64,000 nucleotides of DNA from assembly GCF_040958095.1 (NCBI RefSeq), contig NC_091193.1, positions 38,316,886-38,380,885 of the forward strand, in the 5' to 3' direction. The notes below the pieces were generated by a model, which did no database searches, had not been told where the DNA came from, and saw only the letters and a program-made list of their open reading frames with translations. Below, in pieces: positions 13,300 to 23,165 of this stretch. The DNA is from Procambarus clarkii. Its lineage: Eukaryota > Arthropoda > Malacostraca > Decapoda > Cambaridae. Within the stretch, counting starts at the first letter, position 1; every line of letters starts with the position of its first letter. A program made the position numbers and the translations under genes.

Positions 13300-13309
13300 T
13301 TACCCACAG
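13300..13309. repeat. Target-site duplication, right copy
   Basis: ttacccacag, identical to 12435-12444; the 21-bp array resumes in register directly after it. Confidence 0.85.
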
Positions 13310-16262
13310 GGAGCTCTAAGTTACACCTGGGGAGCTCTAAGTTACCCCCAGGGAGGTATAAGTTACTCCCCCCGGGAGCTCTAAGTTACGCCCGGGGAGC
13401 TGTAAGTTACCCCCCAAGAGTGTTAAGTTAAACCATGGGGAGTTCTAATTTACCACCGGGGAGCTCTAAGTTACGCTCGGGGAGCTCTAAGTTACACCCT
13501 GGCGAGCTCTATGTTACTCCCAAGGGAGCTCTAAGTTAACCCCGGAGAGCTCTAAGTTACGCCCGGGGAGCTCTAACTTTCCCTCCGGAGCTCCAATTTA
13601 CCCACAGGGCGCTCAAAGTTACCCCCAAGGGAGCTCTAAGTTACCCCAGGGGAGCTCTAAGTTATGCCCGGGGAGCTGTAAGTTTCGCCTGGGGAGCTGT
13701 AAGTTTCCCCCCGTGGAGCTCTAAGTTACCCACGGGGCGCTCTAAGTCACCTCCAGGGGAGAACTAAGTTAACCCCAGGGAGTTCTAAGTTGCCCACGGG
13801 GTGCTCTAAGTTACGCCCGTGGAGCTCTAAGTTATGCCCGGGGAGCTCTAAGTTACGCCCGTGGAGCTCTAAGTTACCCCCGGGAGCTCTAAGTTAACCC
13901 CGGGTAGCTCTTAGTTACAGCCGGGAAGATCTAAATTACGCACGTGGAGCTCTAACTTCCGACCAGGGACCTGTAAGTTACGGCCGGGAAGATCTTAGTT
14001 ACCCACGGGGAGCTCTAAGTTACGCCCGAGGAGCTCTAAATTACGCCTGAGAGCTCAAAGTTACCCTCAGGGAGCTCTAAGTAACCCCCAGGGGACTCTA
14101 AGTTACGCCAGGGGAGCTCTGGGTTATGCGCGGGGAGCTCTAAGTTACCCACGGGAGCTCTAAGATACCCCATGTGCTCTAAGTTAACACCGGGGATCTC
14201 TAAGTTATCCCCCAGGGAGCTCTAAGTTTCACCCGGGGAGCTCCCTCTGCGTAACTTAGAGCTCTCCGGGCGTAACTTAGAGCCCCTGGGGGTAGCTTAG
14301 AGCTCCCCAGGGGTAACTTTGAGCTCCCGGGTGTAACATAGAGCTCCCCGGGTGAAACTTAGAGCTCCCCGGGCGTAACTTAGAGCCCCTGGGCGTAACT
14401 TAGAGCTCCCCGGGCGTAACGTAGAGCTCCACGGTTTATCCCGTGGAGCTCTCAGTTACCCCCCTCACTCGTGGAGCTCTAAGTTACGCCCGGGGTGATC
14501 TAAATTACCCCAAGGGAGCGCTAAGTTACGCCCGGGGAGCTCTAAGTTACACCCGGGAGCTCTAAGTTACCCCCCGGGAGCTCTAAGTTACCCACATGGC
14601 GCTCAAAGTTACCCCGTCCCAGGGAGCTCTAAGTTACCATCGAGGAGCTTTAAGTTACGCCCGGGGAGCTCTAAGTTACGCCCGGGGAGCTCTATGTTAC
14701 CCCTTCCCCCCGGGGAGCTCTAAGTTACCCACGGGGCGCACTAAGTTACCCCCTAAGGGAGCACTAAGTTAACCTCGGGGAGCTCCAAGTTACGTCCAGG
14801 AAGATCTAAGTTACCCACGGGTGCTCTACGTTACCCCCAGGGAGCTCTAAGTTACGCCCGGGGAGCTCCAACTTACCACCGGGAGCTCTAAGTTACCCCC
14901 GGGAGCTCTAAGTTCCCCCTTCCCCCTCGGAGCTCTAAGTTACGCCCAGGGAGCTCTAAATTTACGCCCGGGGAGCTCTAAGTTACCCCACGGGGAGCTC
15001 AAAGTTACTACTGGGGAGATCTAAGTTACCTACAGGCAGCTCTAAGTTACCCCACGGGGAGCTCTAATTTAACCCCAGGGAGCTCTTAGTTATGGCCCGG
15101 AAGATCTAAGTTACCCACGGGGAGCTCTAAGTTCCGCCCGGAGAGCTCTAAGTTCCGCCCGGAGAGCTCTAAGTTACAGCTGGGAAGATCTAAGATATCC
15201 ACGGGGAGCTCTAAGTTACACCCGGGTAGCTCTAAGTTACCCCCAAGGAGGTATAAGTTACTCCCCCCCCAGAAGCTCTAAGTTATGCCTGGGGAGCTGT
15301 AAGTTACCCCTGGGGAGCTGTACGTTTCCCCCGGGGAGCTCTAAGTTATGCCCGGTGAGCTCCGAGTTACCCCCCCCCCTGGTAGCTCTAAGTTACAGCT
15401 GGGAAGATCTAAGTTACCCACGGGAACTCCACGTTACCCCCAGGGAGCTCTATGTTATGCCCGGGGAGCTCTAAGTTACGCTTGGGGAGCTCTAAGTTCC
15501 GCCCAGGGAGCTCTAAGTTACCCACGGAGCGCTCTAGGTTACCCCCCCCCCCCCCTCCCGGGGAGCTCTAAGTTACCCCCGGAGAGATCTAAGTTACGCC
15601 CGGGGAGCTCTAAGTTACGCCCGGGGAGTTCTAAGTTACCCACGGAGAGTTCTAAGTTACCCATGGGAAGCTCTTAAGTTACAGCTGGGGAGATCTATGT
15701 TACCCACGGGAGCTCTAAATTATGCCCAGGGAGATCTAAGTCACGCCCGGAGAGCTCTAAGTTACTCCCCGGGAGCTCTGTTATCCCGGAGAGCTCTAAT
15801 TTACCCCTGGGAAGCTCTAAGTTACCCCTGCGGAGCTCTAAGTTACAGCCGGGGAGCTCTAAGTTACGCCAAGGGAGCTCTAAGTTACCCCTTGGGAGCT
15901 CTAAGTTACGCCCGGGAGCTCTAAGTTACGCCTGAGGAGCTCTAAGTTACCCCTGGGAGCTCGAAGTTACCCCGGGAACTCTAGGTTATACCTGGGGAGC
16001 TCTAAGATACACCCGGGAACTCCAAGTTACCCTTGAGAAGCTCTAAGTTACGCCCGGGGAGCTCTAAATTATGCCAGGGAAGCTCTAAGTTACCCCCCTT
16101 GGGAACTCTAAGTTACCCATGGGGCGCTCTAAGTTACCCATGGGGCGCTCTATGTTACCCCCCTGGGAGCTCTAAGTTACCCCCAGAGAGCTCAAAGTAA
16201 CGCCCGGGGAACTCTAAGTTACGCCCAGGGAGCTCTACGTCACCCCCGGGGAGCTCTAAGTT
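13310..16262. repeat. 21-bp minisatellite array, right block
   Basis: Continuation of the GAGCTC-bearing 21-bp array after the LINE, with the same unit variants and more C-run length variation (for example near 15371 and 15543). It contains one inverted block at about 14247-14440. The array ends at about 16262, where ttacgcc passes into unrelated sequence. Confidence 0.93.
14247..14452. repeat. Inverted block within the 21-bp array, hairpin at its right edge
   Basis: From about 14253 the unit is read as its reverse complement (gcgtaacttagagctc...) for roughly 190 bp, about nine units, before the normal orientation resumes. The right junction is an inverted repeat: gagctccacgg, a short tttat spacer, and ccgtggagctc at about 14425-14452. 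At the left junction, ggggagctccctctgcgtaac also changes direction inside a GAGCTC. All other units in the 10-kb array point one way. Confidence 0.85.
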
Positions 16263-16580
16263 ACGCCTTTACTGCCTCCGCCACACCAATGTCATCTGCT
16301 GGGAGTCTAGGTTTAACATAAGTCAAATATTCATATATATTTGTCCACATAGAAGTAATGTCATTAGTCTTCATGCTATAGGTATCAAACAGTGCTGTCA
16401 ACCTCAGGACTTTTTAATCGCTACAAACGTGTGAGTAACAAATTTGAAAAGTTATCAACAGTGCCAATAATTATATACGCGAGAAAATAGTCGTTGCAAA
16501 ATTAAATGCATGTATAATTTAATGTATAAATTAAATATTATACATTAAAATTTATTTACTTACCAAATTATGCAAAATGC
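16263..16580. other. AT-rich spacer, no gene recognised
   Basis: Single-copy, AT-rich sequence between the 21-bp array and a LINE tail. It includes a palindromic run around 16508-16548 built from taatttaatgtataaattaaatattatacattaaaa. No protein or RNA gene is apparent. Confidence 0.5.
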
Positions 16581-16890
16581 ATCATGGTCATCCAATAAGG
16601 TTAGAAGAATTCTAGATGTTATCACTGCTAGGTTTAGGCTCGGCAAGAAGTACCTCTCGGAGTTTGTAACATCTGCTGATGTGGATTTGACTAAATGTAA
16701 ACTCTGTCAGCAGAACTTTCGCATAATTTGCGTCATTATATAATGGAATGTGAAAAAAACGCGAAAATCAAAGAAAATACCATCAATGGTGTCCAAAAAA
16801 TATGTAAGTACTTCTTTCATAATGATGTGCTGCCCGTAATCTTAGCGAAGTATCCAAAATGTGCTTACTATACGTGCAGCTTGCACATGC
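16581..16890 (+). pseudogene. C-terminal end of a LINE reverse transcriptase
   Basis: Translating from about 16583 gives WSSNKVRRILDVITARFRLG and then KKYLSEF...TKCKLCQQNFR. A one-base shift follows near 16725, and the frame continues LRHYIMECEKN. The C-x2-C ... H-x4-C cluster and the RLG helix before it are typical of the C-terminus of LINE ORF2 proteins. Only about 100 residues remain; the RT core is absent. The sequence continues into a 42-bp tandem repeat. Clade cannot be set from this tail alone. Confidence 0.6.
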
Positions 16891-17266
16891 CTGTAAAGCT
16901 GCCGCCCAGTTGGGTGGGTGTGGAGCACATGACTGTAAAGCTGCCGCCCAGTTGGGTGGGTGTGGAGCGCATGACTGTAAAGCTGCCGCCCAGTTGGGTG
17001 GGTGTGGAGCGCATGACTGTAAAGCTGCCGCCCAGTTGGGTGGGTGTGGAGCGCATGACTGTAAAGCTGCCGCCCAGTTGGGTGGGTGTGGAGCGCATGA
17101 CTGTAAAGCTGCCGCCCAGTTGGGTGGGTGTGGAGCGCATGACTGTAAAGCTGCCGCCCAGTTGGGTGGGTGTGGAGCGCATGACTGTAAAGCTGCCGCC
17201 CAGTTGGGTGGGTGTGGAGCGCATGACTGTAAAGCTGCCGCCCAGTTGGGTGGGTGTGGAGCAAGA
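16889..17266. repeat. 42-bp tandem repeat, nine copies
   Basis: Nine nearly identical copies of a 42-bp unit that begins atgactgtaaagctgccgcc and continues cagttgggtgggtgtggagc plus gc. 42 is 14 codons, so frames stay open on both strands and fuse with the preceding LINE tail; coding by the repeat is not supported. The unit includes ccca-gt-tggg, a short dyad. The last copy ends in gcaagactcc. Differences among copies are only one or two bases (cac against cgc), so amplification is recent. Confidence 0.93.
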
Positions 17267-17325
17267 CTCCTAACTGAGTGACTCACCCTAGATATAGAGT
17301 GCCTTATATAGTGACTATTGTGAGC

Positions 17326-17457
17326 CTCTTGTTGAATCAATTGTGATTCAACAAGAGAGAGTTCAACTTGGGATTCAAGTTGTGATTGTGTTCACTTGTG
17401 ATTCAACAAGAGAATTACAAGTGATTGTTGAATCACTTGTGATTCAACAAGAGGCTT
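17326..17457. repeat. Cluster of short perfect palindromes (TTGTTGAATCA motif)
   Basis: A perfect stem of 14 bp, ctcttgttgaatca (17326-17339) with tgattcaacaagag (17344-17357) around loop attg, followed by degenerate and then another good copy at about 17427-17455 (ttgttgaatca, cttg, tgattcaacaa). The half-motif tgattcaacaagag occurs three times in about 115 bp. This could be a MITE end, a LINE 3' structure or a local foldback; I do not recognise the family. Confidence 0.75.
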
Positions 17458-18234
17458 TAGCTAAACGAACTATGGGGGTTCAGTTCCTGAACTGAATATG
17501 GGCCTCAGTAACCTTTTCCACCATTATTCGCGGGATGGGTATGAGGTGTAAAATAAAGTAGAAAATGTAATTTAATTGACCGTGGTCATGTGCCTTTAGG
17601 CGCACACGAAATCAAAGTTTTTGAGGTGAATTGTACTTAAAATTTACTTTAAAAAATCCATGGATATATGCACTGAGAAGTGTAACACCCTTCTTGGCAT
17701 ATGTACACTGAGATTTTGTATTAGTCCTGAATTATTTTCAGAAATAAAATATATCTATGTTTCAGTAAACTATTGTGGTGGCCTCTCTCCAGTGGTTGAG
17801 AGGATTCCCGTTCAAAAGCAAACCGTGTTCAAAATTAACGACAGTTCAGTAATTCTGAAGAACATTTTCGGAGTCTTTCCCTCTGAAGGTTTTCTCATGC
17901 ACGTCTGAATCACACGTCTGATACACACTTGATTGAGAGTGCCCAAGAGCCTCTAATTATCCGTTGAAGCTGTTACAGAATGATAGTTTAACGCACTTCA
18001 TACTCTGTTATTCAACTGTTTGTTTAGTCATTGTTAATAATCTTGGCACACACTGTTCCTAGGATCTATATTATTTACGTTCTTATCGAAAATATATGTA
18101 TTTTGTTATTCATGTTAATATTGTATTATGTAAAGCAGTTGAAGAGAGCTACGAGGTGAAATTATTAACGTGACAGTATTCACTGTATCGAGAGTATGAG
18201 AGGAAACTGGAGCGTCGAAACAAAATTCAACTTG
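17458..18234. other. AT-rich spacer with one shared 19-mer, no gene recognised
   Basis: No coding domain recognised. A short frame at 17660-17908 (82 aa) has no recognisable feature. taaactattgtggtggcct at 17766-17784 is repeated exactly at 63846-63864, so part of this stretch belongs to a dispersed repeat of unknown type. Confidence 0.45.
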
Positions 18235-18325
18235 TTACTGGAGGATAAAAGTCTGGATCCAGGAGCTAATGCTCGTCCTGTGAGAATTTATAGTTGAATA
18301 AACCCACACACACACACACACAGGT
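18235..18325 (+). repeat. LINE 3'-end-like fragment with (CA)n tail
   Basis: ggatccaggagctaatgctcg followed by taaacc and (ca)n at 18303-18322 resembles the 3' terminus of the LINE at 22705-22770 (ggatccaagagtcaatgctcg, then (ac)n). It is probably a short 3' fragment of a related element into which, or next to which, the larger LINE lies. Confidence 0.45.
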
Positions 18326-18381
18326 AGGTGGTGGTAGTAGTCGGTGGAGTAGCGGGAGTGGGAGGGGTGGGGGTCAGCCAG

Positions 18382-18741
18382 GGAGGGGGCCACCAGCATG
18401 ACCCTGAACTGAGAAAGAGGACAATCATAATCCATGGATTGCTTGTAGCCAGGGTACCATCGAGGCAGGAAAGGATGGAGATTGAGGATTTGGAGCTACA
18501 GGGGATCTTGAGAGACATGAGAGCCCAGATGGCAGGGAATGAGGTGCAAGTCCACCGACGCATTGGGCCATACAACTGTAACAGGAAACGACCTGTCCTG
18601 GTACAGTTCACTAACGAAGAGGCAGTGGATTACATACTGCATCACAAACACTTACTCAGAGGTAGCGAAAATTACTACAACGTATATACTGATAAATTCA
18701 TGATGAAGGAGGAGCAGATAGCCCACAGAGCAAGCAAATAA
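18382..18741 (+). pseudogene. LINE ORF1-like protein (RRM-type fragment)
   Basis: The frame covers PELRKRTIIIHGLL, HRRIGPYNCNRKRPVLVQF and HHKHLLRGSENYYNVYTDKF. The beta-strand-like IIIHG and RPVLVQF segments, spaced about 60 residues apart, fit the RNA-recognition fold common in ORF1 proteins of CR1/L2/L1-type LINEs, which bind element RNA. The Gly/Val-rich leader (18328-18381) comes from a ggtggtagt run and is unlikely to be the true N-terminus. The frame ends at 18741; a Pro/Ser-rich segment continues in another frame. Confidence 0.6.
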
Positions 18742-19540
18742 CAATAAAAATTTTCCCATTTGAGCGTAGCTACACACCCCAGTGCTAATCCACCCCACGC
18801 TAACCAGCTCACACCTGCTTCTCAGGTCACTCCCTACCCAAATCAGCCCTCCCTGCCCCTGCTTATCTCCCCAACACCTCCCTTGACCCCTCTGACCTCA
18901 CTGCAGTCAAATTCATCCCACATTCCAAGGACCCCCTCATCACCTCAACCCCCAAAACCCGTCCAGCCCTCATCCCCTCAACCCCAAAAACCCACCCAGC
19001 CCTCATCCTCTCAACCCCCAAAACCTACCCAGCCCTCACCCCTCCTCATCCCCTCTCCTTCCATGTGACCCCCCCCCCCACCCTTGTGAGGGGGGTGGGA
19101 GGTTCCCCCCACCCCCTCTATCTTTCCCCCTCCCAACCTCTCAACCTCTATCTGACTCCCAACCTTACGCTATCTCCCAACCCCTCTATGCCTATCAGAC
19201 CCTCCCTAATCTTCAGACCCAGTATGCCCTTCCTACTCCAGACCTACCTACCCAGACCCTACCCCAGACCCTACCCCAGACCCTCCTACCTACCTTCCTA
19301 GAAGCCCAGCCTCCATTAGCCCCCCAAACACCCCCCCTGACCTCTTTCACCCCCATACACCCCCCGACCCCCCCCCCCAGACACCCCCCGGATCCCCCCG
19401 GACACCCCCTGGATCCTCCCCGCCCCCAGTCATCCCCCAGACAACCCCCCCAGATCACCCAGGTCCCCCCTGCCCCCAGTCACCCCCCAGAGACCCCCCA
19501 GATCCCCCTAGACCCCCAGAGAAAGGGAGAACTTTGGTAC
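18742..19540 (+). pseudogene. Pro/Ser-rich linker of the LINE (low complexity)
   Basis: C-rich DNA whose frame from 18760 reads SANPPHANQLTPASQVTPYP and then repeats of SSPQPPKPTQP. It breaks at a C-run near 19066 and continues as ccccagaccctacc-type tandem triplets. A comparable Pro-rich tract sits at the same place in the related copy at 23945-24300, so it belongs to the element (the end of ORF1 or the ORF1-ORF2 linker) and is not a host gene. Confidence 0.55.
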
Positions 19541-19548
19541 AAGAGTTT

Positions 19549-20756
19549 CCATGAAGAATCTCAAGGTTTGGTACACCAATGCTCATGGGGTATCTAATAA
19601 AGCAGAAGAGATAAAAGAAAGAGTGAGGCAGATCCTGACATAGTTGCAACTGTGGAAACTAAAATTAATGACATGATCTCAGATGCAATCTTTCCTGAAG
19701 GGTACCAGGTGATACAAAAAGAGGACACAGAGACAGGGAGGGGGAGTGGCACTCCTAATAAAGCAGAAATGGAAGTTTGAAGACCTGGGAAATCGGGTTA
19801 CCAATGAGTGCACAAGCTTCATACATGGAACTCTGACAGTAGATGGGAGGAAGATTGTGATCTTGGTAATCTACAATCCCCCACCAAACAGTAGAAGACC
19901 CAGGCAGGAGTATGATGACAACAACAAGGCATGTATAGATGAACTGCAGAAGGCAGCAACACTAGCCCACAGAATGAGAGCGAAGCTGCTGATCATGGGG
20001 GACCTAAATCATGGAGAGATAAATTGGGAATCAAGGAATCCCCATGGAGGGGACGAAACGTGGGGAGCAAAATTAGTAGATGTTATGGACAGGAATTTCC
20101 TAACACAACATGTGAAGGAAGACACAAGGGAAAGAGGAGATGCGCCGAGCCTATTAGACCTGATTTTCACCCAGAACGTAGAAGATATCAAGAATTTAGA
20201 GCATGAAATACCTCTAGGGACCAGTGACCATTGTGTCCTAGTCTTTGACTACATGATGGAATTTAAACTTATGACCATGGGACAACAGATCTGGGAAAGG
20301 AGAGTTGACTACAGGAAAGGGGACTATAAAAGGATAAGGGACTATCTGGGTGTAGTGCAGTGGGAGGAAGAAATTAGAGGAAAAACAGTCCAAGATATGA
20401 TGGACCTAGTCATACAGAAATGCCAGGAGGCCGAAGAGAGATTTATACCAACAGTAAAGGGGAAAAATAAGAAGAAATATAATAACCCATGGTTTAATAG
20501 ACAATGTCAAGAAGCAAAAATGGCCAGCAGTCGGGAGTGGAGGAAGTACAGACGACAAAGGACAGAGGACAACAGAAGCAGATACAACAGAGCTAGGAAC
20601 GATTACATTAACATAAGACGAACATCGGAAAGGGACTATGAGAACGATATTGCAATCAAAGCGAAAAAACACCCTAAGTTACTACACAGGCATATAGGAA
20701 GAAAAATGTCGGTGAACGACCAAGTGGCAAAACTAAGGAAGACAGGGGGCATATAA
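19549..20756 (+). pseudogene. LINE ORF2 N-terminus: AP-type endonuclease (broken)
   Basis: MKNLKVWYTNAHGVSNKAEEI at 19552 is the endonuclease start, with the conserved N and the region before the catalytic Glu (ETKIND near 19656). A frame change near 19640 and another near 19740 follow. From 19746 the frame carries VILVIYNPPP, the catalytic LLIMGDLNHGEINW (about 19985) and the C-terminal GTSDHCVLVFDY (about 20217) with the SDH signature. A basic linker follows, and the frame shifts again near 20750 before the RT. In an intact element this enzyme nicks target DNA to prime reverse transcription. Confidence 0.85.
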
Positions 20757-20805
20757 TGAAAGTAACAGGGAAATCTGCGAGGCACTGAATGCCAGTTTCC
20801 ATGGA

Positions 20806-21192
20806 GTGTTCACTACCGAGTTTGAGCAGCTCCCATTGTTGGAAGGGGTTACCCTAGATGAAAGACTATCAGATATAGAGGTGACAGCAGAGGAGGTAAT
20901 GAAACAGTTGACAACTCTAGATGCAACTAATGCAGTTGGACCAGACAAAGTATCACCGTGGATACTAAAAGAAGCAGCGCAAGCCCTCAGCGTGCCTCTG
21001 GCAATGATCATTAATGAGTCACTTATGTCGGGAGAATTGCCCAGTTGCTGGAAGAAGGCAAATGTTGTGCCGATCTTCAAGAAAGGTGATAGGGAGGAGG
21101 CACTTAACTATAGACCTGTATCACTGACAAGTATCCCCTGTAAAATACTGGAAAGAATAATTAGGCTACGACTGGTTGCACACCTGGAGATC
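20806..21192 (+). pseudogene. LINE reverse transcriptase, N-terminal part
   Basis: The frame reads LDATNAVGPDKVSPWILKEA, then SCWKKANVVPIFKKGDREEA and NYRPVSLTSIPCKILERIIR. These are the LINE RT motifs 0 to 2 (the GPDKV fingers, the W..A.V.PI.KKGD strand and the NYRPVSLT box). The frame is cut after VAHLE by the SINE at about 21193 and resumes at 21447 with DQIIRFANKHQHGFW. Confidence 0.88.
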
Positions 21193-21444
21193 TATCTTGA
21201 GGTTATCTTGAGATGATTTCGGGGCTTTTAGTGTCCCCGCGGCCCGGTCCTCGACCAGGCCTCCACCCCCAGGAAGCAGCCCGTGACAGCTGACTAACAC
21301 CCAGGTACCTATTTTACTGCTAGGTAACAGGGGCATAGGGTGAAAGAAACTCTGCCCATTGTTTCTCGCCGGCGCCTGGGATCGAACCCAGGACCACAGG
21401 ATCACAAGTCCCGCGTGCTGTCCGCTCGGCCGACCGGCTCCCTT
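21193..21444 (-). mobile_element. tRNA-derived SINE inserted in the LINE RT
   Basis: On the minus strand the head reads gggagccggtcggccgagcg at 21444-21425, a tRNA-like A box. ctgggttcgatcccaggcg at about 21384-21366 is a B box (GGTTCGATCCC). A tRNA-unrelated body follows, and the tail is a repeated tatcttgag motif at 21193-21214. The same family is present at 48567-48767. It interrupts the RT between VAHLE and DQIIRF. No clear target-site duplication is visible. Confidence 0.85.
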
Positions 21445-21446
21445 AT

Positions 21447-22433
21447 GATCAGATCATTAGGTTTGCGAACAAACATCAACATGGGTTCTGGACAGGGAAA
21501 TCGTGCCTAACAAACCTTCTGGAATTCTATGATAAAATAACGAGGATAAGACAGGACAGAGAGGGTTGGGCAAACTGCATATTTCTGGACTGCCAAAAAG
21601 CCTTTGATACAGTACTGCACATGAGACTGCTGTTCAAACTCGAGAGGCAGGCGGGGGTGGAAGGAAAGGTCCTAGCATGGATAAGGAACTACCTAACAGG
21701 AAGGAGCCAAAGAGTTACGGTAAGGGGCGAGAAGACGGACTGGCGAACAGTAACAAGTGGAGTACCACAAGGATCGGTGCTGGGACCAATTCTATTTCTT
21801 GTATATGTTAACGACATGTTTACAGGCGTAGAGTCCTACATGTCGATGTTTGCGAATGACGCAAAGTTGATGAGAAGAGTTGTGACAGATGAGGATTGCA
21901 GGACCCTCCAAGAGGACCTGAACAGGTTGCAGAGATGGTCAGAGAAATGGCTACTGGAATTCAACACGAGCAAATGTAAAGTTATGGAAATGGGACTAGG
22001 TGATACTAGACAAAAGGGACAGTACACAATGAAGGGGAACAGCCTACCTGTGACGATGCGCGAAAGAGACCTGGGGGTGGACGTAACACCTAATCTATCT
22101 CCTGAGGCACATATAAATAGGATAACGACAGCAGCGTACTCTACACTGGCAAAAGTTAGAACATCATTCAGAAACCTAAGTAAGGAGGCATTTAGGGCGC
22201 TTTACAATGCCTACGTGAGGCCAGTCTTAGAGTATGCCGCCTCATCAGGGAGTCCCCATCTGAAGAAGCATATAATGAAACTGGGAAAGGTTCAGAGGTT
22301 TGCAACGAAACTCGTCGCAGAGCTACGAGGGATGGGGTATGAGGAGCGCCTGAGGGAACTGTGCCTTACGACACTAGAAAGAAGAAGGGAGAGGGGGGAC
22401 ATGATAGGAACATATAAAATACTCAGAGATTGA
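21447..22433 (+). pseudogene. LINE reverse transcriptase, palm to C-terminus
   Basis: After the SINE the frame is open for about 328 residues: NCIFLDCQKAFDTVLHMRLL (motif A with catalytic Asp), SGVPQGSVLGPILFLVYVND (motif B), MSMFANDAKL (motif C), LRDLGVDVTP-type motif D/E, and thumb SEAFRALYNAYVRPVLEYA. At motif C the usual FADD is FAND, at about 21849-21860, so the first or second catalytic Asp pair is altered and the enzyme should be inactive even without the other breaks. The protein ends at 22433 with RRERGDMIGTYKILRD, a common LINE terminus. Confidence 0.9.
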
Positions 22434-22541
22434 CAGAGTGGACATAGACGAAATGTTCACACGGAATAGTAACAGAACGAGGGAACATAGACGGAAGCTT
22501 GAAACTCAGATGAGTCCCAGAGATGTTAGGAAGTTTTCTTT

Positions 22542-22587
22542 TAGCGTGACCTAGTGGGTCACGCTAAGTTTTTCCCTAGTGGGAAAA
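22542..22587 (+). other. Twin hairpins in the CR1/L2-like LINE 3' UTR
   Basis: Stem 1: tagcgtgacc (22542-22551) with ggtcacgcta (22557-22566), 10 perfect pairs and a 5-nt loop. Stem 2: ttttccc (22570-22576) with gggaaaa (22581-22587) and loop tagt. They sit about 110 nt after the stop codon. Placement and pairing match a role in recognition of LINE RNA by its reverse transcriptase; this is inferred by analogy. Confidence 0.65.
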
Positions 22588-22770
22588 TGAATGCACTTCA
22601 GGAACAGGTTATGGAAGCAAATACTATTCATAATTTTAAAACCAGGTACGATAGGGAAATGGGACAGGAGTCATTGCTGTAAACAACCGATGCTCGAAAG
22701 GCGGGATCCAAGAGTCAATGCTCGATCATGCAGACACAACTAGGTGAGTACAACTAGGTGAGTACACACA

Positions 22771-23165
<395 letters not shown>

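Larger units (their letters stand above)
18328..22770 (+). mobile_element. CR1/L2-like LINE, nearly full length, decayed
   Basis: Parts in order on the plus strand: ORF1-like RNA-binding region (18382-18741), Pro/Ser-rich low-complexity region (18742-19540), apurinic-type endonuclease (19549-20240), linker (20241-20800), reverse transcriptase (20806-22433, split by a SINE at about 21193-21444), and a 3' UTR with twin hairpins ending near 22765 in gtgagtac-type repeats and (ac)n. The order and motifs match the CR1/L2/Jockey side of LINEs; there is no RNase H domain. Several frame changes separate the parts, so the copy is inactive. Confidence 0.85.

Noticed and set aside
6107-15924. SSKLRPG and LELPGRN repeat proteins
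   Set aside because: Products of the 21-bp minisatellite, present on both strands, with no non-repeat domain.
16728-17340. Repeat proteins over the 42-bp array on both strands
   Set aside because: Open frames on both strands result from the 42-bp unit length; only the first 50 or so codons derive from a LINE tail.
17660-17908. Small protein of 82 codons in the AT-rich spacer
   Set aside because: No domain, signal peptide or conserved-looking segment, and it overlaps a dispersed 19-mer repeat.
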